DNA from: Gammaproteobacteria bacterium | GTDB taxonomy: Bacteria > Pseudomonadota > Gammaproteobacteria > JAABTG01 | Reading direction: 5' to 3' | Assembly (NCBI GenBank): GCA_034522055.1 | Contig: JAXHLS010000002.1 | Coordinates: forward strand, 248,001 to 312,000 | Length of the DNA: 64,000 nucleotides | Shown: positions 33,435 to 41,083 of the stretch, piece by piece | Layout: every line of letters starts with the position of its first letter | How positions within the stretch are numbered: position 1 is the first letter of the stretch | Notes under the pieces: model-generated | The model's database searches: none | Told to the model about the DNA's origin: nothing | Seen by the model: the letters and a program-made list of their open reading frames with translations, nothing else | Made by a program: the position numbers and the translations under genes

Positions 33435-34901
33435 GTGTCCGAACACCTGTTGCTGGTGGAGCGTCTGAGCCATTGGAAGCCCCACTATCCCAATTTCAAC
33501 GTGGAATCCGCCGCCCGTTACCTGTCCGATCCGACGTGGCAGGACCGCCGCGACCTCCGGGTGGTGAATCTGTGCCGCACCCAGCGTTATCTCGGCGAGG
33601 GCTATTACTGCTCCCTGCTCGCCGAGGCCCGCGGCCACCGCATCATCCCCACGGTACGCACGGTGCGCGACATCAGCGGCCGCTCCCTGTACTCGCTTGA
33701 GACCGCCGACCTGGATGACCGGGTGCAGCGCATCCTGGGGCGGCGCAAGGCCGGCATGGAGACCACCGCCTTCTCCATCACCATCCTGTTCGGCCAGAGC
33801 CAGGTGACCGATCTCCAAAACCTGGCGCGGGAGCTGTTCGAGATCTTCCGCGCGCCCTTGCTCAAGGTGGACTTCACCCTCAAGGGTCACTGGCGCATCA
33901 AGGCCATCCGCGCCCTCGGGCTCCAGGAGCTGGAAGCCTCCCACGAGGCGGCCTTCTTCGCCGCCCTCGAGGCCTATCTCAACAAGCGCTGGCTGGCCCG
34001 CCGGGGGCGCAAGCCGGCACGTTATGACCTGGCCATTCTCCACGACCCGGAGGACAAGTTGCCGCCGTCGGACCCCAAAGCGTTGCGGGCCTTCGTGCGC
34101 GCCGCCACCAGGCTCGGCATGGATGCGGAACTCATCACCCGGCGCGACTTCGGGCGTCTCGGCGAATACGACGCCCTGTTCATCCGCGAGACCACCGCCA
34201 TCGACCACCATACCTACCGCTTTTCCCGCAAGGCCGCGGCCGAGGGCATGGTGGTGATGGACGACCCCGAGTCCATCCTGCGCTGCACCAACAAGATCTA
34301 CCTGGCGGAACTCCTGAAGGGCCATCGCGTGCCCACGCCCCGGACAGTCATGGTGCGCGCCGGCGAGCTGGATGCCCTGGAGCAGGCCATCCCCTATCCC
34401 ATCGTCCTCAAGGTGCCGGACGGCTCCTTCTCCCTCGGGGTCTTCAAGGTGGCGGACCGCACCGAGCTGGAGGCCATGGCCAAACGCCTGTTCAAGAACT
34501 CCGAACTGTTGCTGGGCCAGGCCTACACCTACACCCCCTTCGACTGGCGCGTGGGCATCCTCAATCGCCAGCCCCTGTTCGTCTGCCAGTACTTCATGTC
34601 GGCGGACCACTGGCAGATCTACGACCACGCGGGCCCGGTCACCAATGGCAAATGGCACACCTTCGCCCTCGCCGAGGCCCCGCCCAGGGTGGTCAAGACC
34701 GCCCTGCGGGCGGCAAACCTCATCGGCGACGGCTTCTACGGCGTGGACCTCAAGGAGACCCCCAAGGGCGTGGTGGTGATCGAGGTGAACGACAACCCGA
34801 GCGTAGAATCGGGCGTGGAGGACGAGGTTCTCGGAGACGCTCTGTACCTGAAGGTGATGGAGGAATTCCTGCGGCGCCTCGATGCCCGCCGGGGCCGGTG
34901 A
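33435..34901 (+). CDS. RimK-like ATP-grasp ligase with RLAN N-terminal domain
   Basis: 488 aa from GTG 33435 (GGAGG, 7-nt spacing). Residues about 1-160 correspond to the RLAN domain (RimK-like ATP-grasp N-terminal; NLCRTQRYLGEGYYCSLLAE). About 195-485 is the ATP-grasp ligase: DDPESILRCTNKIYLAELL (275-293), VLKVPDGSFSLGVFKV (324-339), VCQYFM, and metal-binding IEVNDNPSVESG with Glu450, Asn452 and Asn454. It should form an amide or peptide bond on a carboxylate, possibly adding glutamate or another amino acid. Partner of the GNAT-C39 protein. Confidence 0.92.
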   Translation: MSEHLLLVERLSHWKPHYPNFNVESAARYLSDPTWQDRRDLRVVNLCRTQRYLGEGYYCSLLAEARGHRIIPTVRTVRDISGRSLYSLETADLDDRVQRILGRRKAGMETTAFSITILFGQSQVTDLQNLARELFEIFRAPLLKVDFTLKGHWRIKAIRALGLQELEASHEAAFFAALEAYLNKRWLARRGRKPARYDLAILHDPEDKLPPSDPKALRAFVRAATRLGMDAELITRRDFGRLGEYDALFIRETTAIDHHTYRFSRKAAAEGMVVMDDPESILRCTNKIYLAELLKGHRVPTPRTVMVRAGELDALEQAIPYPIVLKVPDGSFSLGVFKVADRTELEAMAKRLFKNSELLLGQAYTYTPFDWRVGILNRQPLFVCQYFMSADHWQIYDHAGPVTNGKWHTFALAEAPPRVVKTALRAANLIGDGFYGVDLKETPKGVVVIEVNDNPSVESGVEDEVLGDALYLKVMEEFLRRLDARRGR

Positions 34902-35236
34902 AGCCCCTCCGGGGCCGCGCCGAGGGCTCCGGCGTCCGACGGGTGACTGAATGCCGCAGGGGCTTGCCGGACTCCCTGCATTGTGAAATAGTCCGGGACG
35001 ATCCAGAGAGCCGGGCGCCATGCCGGGTACCGCGACGGATGTTCGGTGCCGGGAAAGGACTGCCCGGAAATAAAACCATCGCAGTGAAGGTCACCCCATT
35101 CGGACCCTGTACGGGCACCCCCGGCATGCAGCGTGTCGCCCATCTGTAACGCCGGTCCCTGGGGGCAGTGCCGGCACTGCCTGAGAAGGCGCAGGACGGG
35201 CCCCCGGCGGCGGGCCCGGGCGCCCCATGATAGGCC
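34902..35236. promoter_or_regulatory. intergenic region with an 18-bp perfect palindrome before the NosL-type operon
   Basis: No gene seen. GGCAGTGCCGGCACTGCC (35164-35181) is a perfect palindrome 55 bp before the first start codon of the eight-gene operon. It has no T-run after it, so it is more like an operator than a terminator. No regulator gene is adjacent. Confidence 0.4.
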
Positions 35237-35587
35237 ATGGTCCACAGCAAACCCGTTGCACACCCCTCCCGTGATCGCCGGCCGCGCCAATCCGACGTGG
35301 CGCTGGTGGTGGTGGGCGGCCTCGCCATCGCCGTGGCCGCGACCCTGGCCGGCGGCGCCCTGTTTACCGAGCAGGCCGCCGCGCGCATGGCTCGCAACCA
35401 GGCCCTGGTGGCGGCCCTCGAACTCACGGATCTGTGCCTATTCACCGAGGCCCGCTATACCCGCCACCTGACCCAGGCGGATCTCCACACCCCGTTCCAG
35501 GACGCCCCCTACTCCCTGGACCATTTTCCCTCCGGCTCCGTCGTGGGGCCGCCACCCGGGATCACCGCCCATGTCCGTATGGATTGA
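35237..35587 (+). CDS. single-pass membrane protein, first gene of the NosL-type operon
   Basis: 116 aa. One transmembrane helix (about 20-43, VALVVVGGLAIAVAATLAGG) then a periplasmic-side region with AALELTDLCLFTEARYTRHL and DLHTPFQDAPYSLDHFPSG, ending in a 17-bp overlap with the permease gene. The LCLFTEARYTRH and HTPFQD...HFPSGS strings look like a conserved membrane family I have no name for. The single Cys and several His could bind metal. Operon partner of the ABC system. Confidence 0.82.
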   Translation: MVHSKPVAHPSRDRRPRQSDVALVVVGGLAIAVAATLAGGALFTEQAAARMARNQALVAALELTDLCLFTEARYTRHLTQADLHTPFQDAPYSLDHFPSGSVVGPPPGITAHVRMD

Positions 35588-36704
35588 GCGCCAGCGCTAC
35601 CTCATGGACTACACCCTGGCGGCCATGGGGCGGCGTTGGGCACGCAATCTCGGGCTGGTGGCGGTATACACCCTGCTGGTGTTCGTGCTGGCCTCGGTGA
35701 TGATGTTCACCGATGCCATCCAGCGCGAGGCGGGTCTCCTGCTGGAGCAGGCCCCGGAGGTGGTGGTGCAGCGCATGGTGGCGGGGCGCCACGACCTCAT
35801 TTCCGCCGCCTACATGGCGGACATCGAGGCCATTCGCGGCGCCCGCCAGGCGCGGGGGCGGCTGTGGGGCTACCACTTCGATCCCGTCACCGCCGCCAAC
35901 TATACGTTCATGGTTCCCGCCGCCGATGCCCCGCCCGCCGGCGCGGTGGACATCGGCAGCGGCTTGGCGCGGGCCCGGGGCGCGGCGCCCGGCGACGTAT
36001 TGTCTTTCCGCGGCCACGACGGCGGCCTGTTCACCTTCGAGGTGCGGCGCCTGCTGACGCCGGAGTCGGAGATCATCACCGCCGACGCCATCCTGGTCTC
36101 GGAAGCGGACTTCCGCGCCTTCTTCGGCATCCGGCGCGGGCTGTTCACGGACATCTCCCTGCGGGTGCGCAACCCGCGGGAGGTGACCAAGGTGGCCGAG
36201 AAGATCGTGGAACGCTTCCCGGATACCCGCCCCATCCTGCGCTCTGAGATGCAGCGCACCTACGCCTCCCTGTTCGACTGGCGCCAGGGTCTGGTGCTGG
36301 CGGTGTTCTCCGGGGCCCTGCTGGCCTTCGCCATCCTGGCCTGGGACAAGGCCTCGGGCCTGTCCGCCGAGGAACGCCGCGAAATAGGGATCCTCAAGGC
36401 GGTGGGTTGGGAAACCGCCGACATCATCGCCATGAAGACCTGGGAAGGGGCCCTGGTGTCCGTGACCGCCTTCCTGCTGGGGGTGCTGCTGGCCTATGGC
36501 CATGTCTTCGGCGCCTCCGCCGTCATGTTCGAGCCAGTGCTGAAGGGCTGGGCCACCCTTTACCCGCGTTTCACCCTGACGCCCCGCGTCGATCTGTTCC
36601 AACTCGCGGTACTGCTGTTCCTCACCGTGGTGCCCTATACCGCGGCCACGGTGGTGCCCAACTGGAAGACCGCGGTCACCGATCCCGACGCCGTGATGCG
36701 CTGA
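35571..36704 (+). CDS. FtsX-type ABC permease
   Basis: 377 aa. N-terminal helix at about 27-47 (NLGLVAVYTLLVFVLASVMM), a periplasmic domain about 50-235, and three C-terminal helices about 240-370. The coupling region is EERREIGILKAVGWETADIIAMKTWEG, the usual FtsX cytoplasmic loop. It pairs with the ATPase 6 bp downstream. In this operon it more likely moves or powers a protein or cofactor step outside the membrane than imports a small solute. Confidence 0.92.
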   Translation: MSVWIERQRYLMDYTLAAMGRRWARNLGLVAVYTLLVFVLASVMMFTDAIQREAGLLLEQAPEVVVQRMVAGRHDLISAAYMADIEAIRGARQARGRLWGYHFDPVTAANYTFMVPAADAPPAGAVDIGSGLARARGAAPGDVLSFRGHDGGLFTFEVRRLLTPESEIITADAILVSEADFRAFFGIRRGLFTDISLRVRNPREVTKVAEKIVERFPDTRPILRSEMQRTYASLFDWRQGLVLAVFSGALLAFAILAWDKASGLSAEERREIGILKAVGWETADIIAMKTWEGALVSVTAFLLGVLLAYGHVFGASAVMFEPVLKGWATLYPRFTLTPRVDLFQLAVLLFLTVVPYTAATVVPNWKTAVTDPDAVMR

Positions 36705-36710
36705 GGCGCC

Positions 36711-37388
36711 ATGATAGAACTTCGCCAGGTCAGCAAGGTCTTCAATGAAGGCAGGCACAACGAGTTCACCGCCATTCGCGACGTGTCCCTGGAGGTGGCC
36801 GCCCGCCAGGTCACTGTGTTCACCGGGCCCAGCGGCTCGGGCAAGACCACCCTGCTCACCCTGGTCGGCTGCCTGGCGCGACCCACTTCGGGGCGTGTCC
36901 GCCTCGAGGGCCGCGACATCTCGGGTCTGCCGGAACGCTTCCTGACGGAGGTGAGACGCCACAGCTTCGGCTTCGTATTTCAGCACTTCAATCTCATCAG
37001 CGGTCTGTCGGCGCTGGAGAATGTCATGCTGCCCGCCTATCCGCTGGGCCCGCCGCGCCGCGGGCTGGTGACCCGGGCCCTGGAACTGCTGGAGCTGATG
37101 GCCCTGTCGGAACGGGCGGAGGCGCCGGTGGAGTGGCTGTCGGGCGGCGAGAAACAGCGGGTGGCCATCGCCCGCGCCCTCATCAACGACCCGCCGGTGC
37201 TCATCGCGGACGAGCCGACGGCCAACCTGGACACGGCCATGTCGCGGGACTTTCTGGCCATCCTGGAGGTACTCGTGGACCAGGGCAAGACGATTCTCAT
37301 GACCAGCCATGACCCCCTGGTGTACGAGGCCGCCCTGGTGGATACGGTGATCGCCCTGCGGGACGGGCGCGTGGAGGCCGGGGCGTGA
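36711..37388 (+). CDS. LolD/MacB-type ABC ATPase
   Basis: 225 aa, complete: Walker A GPSGSGKTTLLTLVG, Q-loop FQHFNLISGLSALENVMLP, signature LSGGEKQRVAIARAL, Walker B LIADEPTANLD, H-loop TSHD. Belongs to the FtsE/LolD/MacB branch and should drive the preceding FtsX permease. It overlaps the next gene in GTGA. Confidence 0.95.
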   Translation: MIELRQVSKVFNEGRHNEFTAIRDVSLEVAARQVTVFTGPSGSGKTTLLTLVGCLARPTSGRVRLEGRDISGLPERFLTEVRRHSFGFVFQHFNLISGLSALENVMLPAYPLGPPRRGLVTRALELLELMALSERAEAPVEWLSGGEKQRVAIARALINDPPVLIADEPTANLDTAMSRDFLAILEVLVDQGKTILMTSHDPLVYEAALVDTVIALRDGRVEAGA

Positions 37389-38386
37389 TTTTCCAGCCGG
37401 CCATCATCGCCCTGGTGCTGGCGGACTTGGTGGGCCTGGTGTTCCTCGCCATGGCTTCCCTGTTTGCGGTGCGGCTGCTGCGCCATTGGGAACCGGCCAG
37501 CGGCAGCGCCCTGCAGCTGCGGCTGGAGCGCCGCACCTATTTGATGTCCACCCTGGTCACCTTCGTGCTGCTGACCCAACTGGGTGCCCTGCTGTTGTTC
37601 GTGCTCAACGCCGAGCGCATGGCGCCCCTGTTCGTGGGCGCCATGTGCGCGGTGGGCACCCTCAACGCCAACGATTTCGGCTTTCCCAGCCTCAACCTGC
37701 GTATCCTGCTGTTCTTTATGGCCGCCGTGTGGCTGATCATGAACCGCCTTGACAACCGCGCCCCGGACTACCCCCTAGTGCGGGTCAAGTACGCGCTGCT
37801 GCTGGTGGTGGCGCCACTGGCCGCCGTCACCGCCGGGCTGCAGCTCGCCTATTTCCTCAACCTGGAGGCGGATGTCATCACCTCCTGTTGCGGCACCCTG
37901 TTCAGCAGCGACCGCGACGCCGTGGCCGGCGACCTCACGGGCCTGGCGCCCGGGCCCACCATGGCGGCCTTCTACGCCGTCCTGGGCCTCACGGTAGCGG
38001 CCGGCCTGCTGTCCCGGCGCACGCGCTGGCTGCAGCGACTGTTCCTGGTACTGGCGCCGGTGGCCTTCGTGACTGCGATCCTGGCGGTGATCTCCTTCAT
38101 ATCCCTCTATGTCTATGAACACCCCCATCACCACTGCCCCTTCTGCATGCTGCAGGCGGAGTACGGTTTCGTGGGCTACGGGCTCTACATCCCCCTGTTC
38201 CTGGCCACCGCCCTGGCCCTGGGCCACGGCGTGACGCGCCTGTTCGCCCGCACCGCCTCCATGCGGGCCATCGTGGATACCGCGGGCCGGCGCCTCGACA
38301 CCATGGCCACCTTCCTGTTCGCGCTGTTTCTGGTGGCCGTCACCTGGCTCATCGCCAGTTCCAACCTCATACTCCTGGGAGGCTGA
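37385..38386 (+). CDS. polytopic membrane protein with HHHCPFC motif
   Basis: 333 aa from GTG 37385 (GTGA overlap). About eight to nine hydrophobic helices. Loop motifs stand out: ITSCCGTLFSS near 162-172 and EHPHHHCPFCMLQAEYGF near 241-258, both suited to metal or disulfide chemistry. I recognise the HHHCPFC-L-EY pattern as recurring but know no assigned function. It lies between the ABC ATPase and a TlpA-type thioredoxin, so it may accept reductant or metal across the membrane. Confidence 0.85.
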   Translation: MIFQPAIIALVLADLVGLVFLAMASLFAVRLLRHWEPASGSALQLRLERRTYLMSTLVTFVLLTQLGALLLFVLNAERMAPLFVGAMCAVGTLNANDFGFPSLNLRILLFFMAAVWLIMNRLDNRAPDYPLVRVKYALLLVVAPLAAVTAGLQLAYFLNLEADVITSCCGTLFSSDRDAVAGDLTGLAPGPTMAAFYAVLGLTVAAGLLSRRTRWLQRLFLVLAPVAFVTAILAVISFISLYVYEHPHHHCPFCMLQAEYGFVGYGLYIPLFLATALALGHGVTRLFARTASMRAIVDTAGRRLDTMATFLFALFLVAVTWLIASSNLILLGG

Positions 38387-38387
38387 C

Positions 38388-38882
38388 ATGCCCCTGCCCC
38401 GCCCCATGCCCTGGCTCCTGCTGTCCCTCGCCCTGACTCTGCCCGGCTGCGAGCAGGGCCAGCGCCTGGCCCAGGGCGACCCCGCACCGCCCTTCGAACT
38501 GGTGGATCTGCAGGGCGAGCGGCGCGCATTCCCCGAGGATTTCGCCGGCACCCCCGTGGTGCTCCGTTTCTGGGCCGACTGGTGCCGCTTCTGCAGACAA
38601 GAGATGCAGGATGTGGAGGCCGTCTACCAGGGCTACCGGGATCGCGTCGCCATCCTCGCCGTCAACGTCGGCCAGGACCACGACACCGCCCATGACTTCG
38701 TCACCGCCATCGACATCAGCTATGACACCCTGCTGGACCGGAAATCCGAGGTGGCCGGCGCCTACGGCGTGGTGGGCCTGCCCACCACCTTCTTCGTGGA
38801 CCGCGACGGCCGCATCCGCGCCAAGATCCTGGGGGAGGCGGACAGGGAGACCTTCGAGCGCATGCTGGTGGAGACCCTGTGA
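38388..38882 (+). CDS. TlpA-like thioredoxin-fold lipoprotein
   Basis: 164 aa. Lipoprotein signal with LALTLPGC (Cys17). Thioredoxin fold with FWADWCRFCRQEMQDVE, active site Cys-Arg-Phe-Cys, and the cis-Pro loop VVGLPTTFFVDRDG. A periplasmic, membrane-anchored thiol oxidoreductase of the TlpA/ResA type that could keep cysteines of the neighbouring metal-binding proteins reduced. Starts 1 bp after the previous stop and overlaps the next gene in GTGA. Confidence 0.93.
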   Translation: MPLPRPMPWLLLSLALTLPGCEQGQRLAQGDPAPPFELVDLQGERRAFPEDFAGTPVVLRFWADWCRFCRQEMQDVEAVYQGYRDRVAILAVNVGQDHDTAHDFVTAIDISYDTLLDRKSEVAGAYGVVGLPTTFFVDRDGRIRAKILGEADRETFERMLVETL

Positions 38883-39082
38883 GGGACGCCGCCCCCAAGG
38901 CACTCCGGGCCTGCGAGCTGTGCGGCCTCACCGTGTACGAGGACCGCCACCTGCTGCGTAGCGCCGGCCACCTGCTTCACTTCTGTTGTCCCGGCTGTCG
39001 TCAGGCCTACGTGATCTCACGCGCGGTCCACGACGCGGAATTCCCCGCCGCCACGACTACATCCGGGTACCGGAATCCGTGA
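38879..39082 (+). CDS. 67-aa zinc-ribbon-like metal-binding protein
   Basis: 67 aa from GTG 38879. CELCGLTVYEDRH and HFCCPGCRQAYVISRAV give a CxxC...CCxxC set, resembling the N-terminal metal-binding domain of CcoI/CtpA-type copper P-ATPases (FCCPGC-VY), here as a separate mini protein. No signal peptide. Coupled on both sides by GTGA overlaps, so clearly part of the operon. Confidence 0.85.
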   Translation: MRDAAPKALRACELCGLTVYEDRHLLRSAGHLLHFCCPGCRQAYVISRAVHDAEFPAATTTSGYRNP

Positions 39083-39774
39083 GCCCCGAACTCAATTACG
39101 CCGCCGCCTTCATGGCGGGGATCCTGGGCAGCGGCCACTGTATCGGCATGTGCGGCAGCCTGGTGTCGGCTTTCTTCATGAGCGTCAACAAGGACGTGGA
39201 GAACAGGAGCGTGCTGCCCTACGTGGCCTACCACGGCGCCCGGGTGGGGGTATACACCCTGGTGGGTGCCCTGGCGGCGCTGCTGGGTCTCGCCCTCACC
39301 TCCACCGGCATCATCGGCAAGACCCAGGGGATCCTGCAGATCGTGGCGGGCGTGGTGGTCATCCTCATCGGCCTCGAGGTGCTGGGGGTGAGCCGCCTGC
39401 GCTTCGCCGTCAGCTTCCTGCCGGCACGGCTGGTGCGTAGCGGCTTCAGTGCGGCCATGAAACGGGGGCCGGTGGTGGGCTCCATGATGGGTGGCACCCT
39501 CAACGGCTTCATGCCCTGCGCCCTGACCCTGGCCATCGCCGTCAAGGCCACCACCGCCGCCAGCGCCCTCGAGGGCGCCCTGCTGATGGCGGCCTTCGGC
39601 GCCGGTACCCTGCCCTCCATGATGTTCGTGAGCGTGCTGTTCGGCCGTATGGGGGCGAAGTTCCGCGGCGGCCTGATGAAGGCCGCCGCCTTGATCGTCA
39701 TCGCCATGGGCGTGGCCACCGTCTACCAGGGTGTGCGCTACACCATGGTGATGAAGGACCTGGCCAACTGGTGA
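39079..39774 (+). CDS. SafE/DsbD-like membrane transporter
   Basis: 231 aa from GTG 39079 (GTGA overlap). Six or so helices with the family motif GSGHCIGMCGSLVSAFF near 16-32 and a matching GFMPCALTLAIAV near 142-154: the HCxGMCG and MPCAL pair of the SafE/UreH-like branch related to DsbD transmembrane domains. Members often sit beside copper P-ATPases and cytochrome oxidase assembly genes. Could move metal or thiol reducing power. Confidence 0.9.
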   Translation: MSPELNYAAAFMAGILGSGHCIGMCGSLVSAFFMSVNKDVENRSVLPYVAYHGARVGVYTLVGALAALLGLALTSTGIIGKTQGILQIVAGVVVILIGLEVLGVSRLRFAVSFLPARLVRSGFSAAMKRGPVVGSMMGGTLNGFMPCALTLAIAVKATTAASALEGALLMAAFGAGTLPSMMFVSVLFGRMGAKFRGGLMKAAALIVIAMGVATVYQGVRYTMVMKDLANW

Positions 39775-40295
39775 GGCTAATGGCAGCCCGCGCCCTTGCC
39801 ATCCTCATGACCCTGGCCCTGCTGGCGGGACCCGCCCTGGCGGGCCCCGTAGACGTCCCGCAGCCGGGCCCGCGGGCCAGCTGCCCGGTGTGCGGCATGT
39901 TCGTCGCCAGGTATCCCGAGTGGGTCGCCACCGTGATCTTCAAGGACGGTCATGTGCATCACTTCGATGGCGCCAAGGACCTGTTCAAGTTCCTCTTCGC
40001 CCTGGACAAGTACGCGCCGGGCCACCGCCCCGGGGACATCGACATCATCGCCGTCACCGATTACTACGATCTGGAGACCATCGATGCCCGCGAGGCCTGG
40101 TTCGTCATCGGCTCCGACGTCTACGGGCCAATGGGCCACGAACTGGTACCCCTGAAGACGGCCAAGGACGCCGCCGGCTTCAGCGCCGATCACGACGGCC
40201 GGGCCACCCTGCGCTTCGACGACATCACGCCGACCCTGATACGGCACGTGGACGAGGGCCGGTTCGACGACCCGAAGGCGCCCGCCAAACCCTGA
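39771..40295 (+). CDS. NosL-family copper-binding protein
   Basis: 174 aa from GTG 39771 (GTGA overlap), with an ATG three codons later. Signal peptide ALAILMTLALLAGPALAG. NosL core: SCPVCGMFVARYPEWVATV with Cys38, Cys41 and Met43, then FKDGHVHHFDGAKDLFKF. NosL binds Cu(I) and serves nitrous-oxide reductase assembly, but no nosZ or nosDFY lies here, so this is a NosL paralogue delivering metal to another target. It lacks an obvious lipobox. Last gene of the operon. Confidence 0.92.
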   Translation: MRLMAARALAILMTLALLAGPALAGPVDVPQPGPRASCPVCGMFVARYPEWVATVIFKDGHVHHFDGAKDLFKFLFALDKYAPGHRPGDIDIIAVTDYYDLETIDAREAWFVIGSDVYGPMGHELVPLKTAKDAAGFSADHDGRATLRFDDITPTLIRHVDEGRFDDPKAPAKP

Positions 40296-40416
40296 ACCGT
40301 CCGTGTCGGGATCCATGCCGGCATCCAACCCGGACTTTACAACCAGGAAACACGCGAAAGGCAGGAAAAAGCAAAAGTGCAAACCACGAAAGACACGAAA
40401 CATACGAAATAAGGCT

Positions 40417-40978
40417 GTAGATCGGGCTTCAGCCCGACAGCCCGCGGCCGGTTCCACCCCGGCCCAGGGCACATACGGCAGGGTTGAATGTCGGGATGAA
40501 TCCCGACCTACATCCGTGCCTCAGGAACAAACGGGGGTGGTGTTCTTGTAGGTTGGGCTTCAGCCCCACAGCCCGCGGCCGGTTCCACTCCGGCCCAGGG
40601 CACATACGGCAGGGTTGAATGTCGGGATGAATCCCGACCTACATCCGTGCCTCAGGAACAAACGGGGGTGGTGTTCTTGTAGGTTGGGCTTCAGCCCGAC
40701 AGCCCGCGGCCGGTTCCACCCCGGCCCGAGGCATATACGGCAGGGTTGAATGTCGGGATGAATCCCGAATCTACATCCGTGCCTCAGGAACAAACGGGGG
40801 TGGTGTTCTTGTAGGTTGGGCTTCAGCCCGACAGCCCGCGGCCGGTTCCACCCCGGCCCGAGGCATATACGGCAGGGTTGAATGTCGGGATGAATCCCGA
40901 TCTACATCCGTGCCTCAGGAACAAACGGGGGTGGTGTTCTTGTAGGTTGGGCTTCAGCCCGACAGCCCGGGGCGACGA
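40417..40978. repeat. tandem array of 131-132-bp units (four full, one partial)
   Basis: Units begin with GTAG(A/G)T(C/T)GGGCTTCAGCC at 40417, 40548, 40679, 40811 and 40942 (partial). Each has one GTCGGGCTTCAGCCCGAC-type palindrome and one GTCGGGATGAATCCCGAC palindrome separated by CAGCCCGCGGCCGGTTCCAC. Units differ by a few bases; the third has one extra base. With 40296-40416 this fills the gap after the NosL operon. Open frames inside are repeat artefacts. Confidence 0.95.
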
Positions 40979-41083
40979 GGCACGGCTGTCACTCATCGGA
41001 CAACGTCCGGTTCATGAATGCCTTAGAATGAGAGGGTTTCATGAAGTCGGCCCATGCGGGCCGTCCAAGCCCATCACAGCCCC

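Noticed and set aside
31788-35021. 1077-codon minus-strand open frame across nikO, GNAT-C39 and ATP-grasp genes
   Set aside because: It crosses three well-supported plus-strand genes and has only shadow composition.
39771-40295. Calling the NosL gene part of a nitrous-oxide reductase cluster
   Set aside because: No nosZ, nosR, nosD, nosF or nosY-type gene is present; the ABC ATPase and permease are FtsE/FtsX-like, not NosFY.
40417-40978. Possible CRISPR array
   Set aside because: Units are contiguous 131-bp tandem copies without variable spacers and contain large palindromes; no cas genes.
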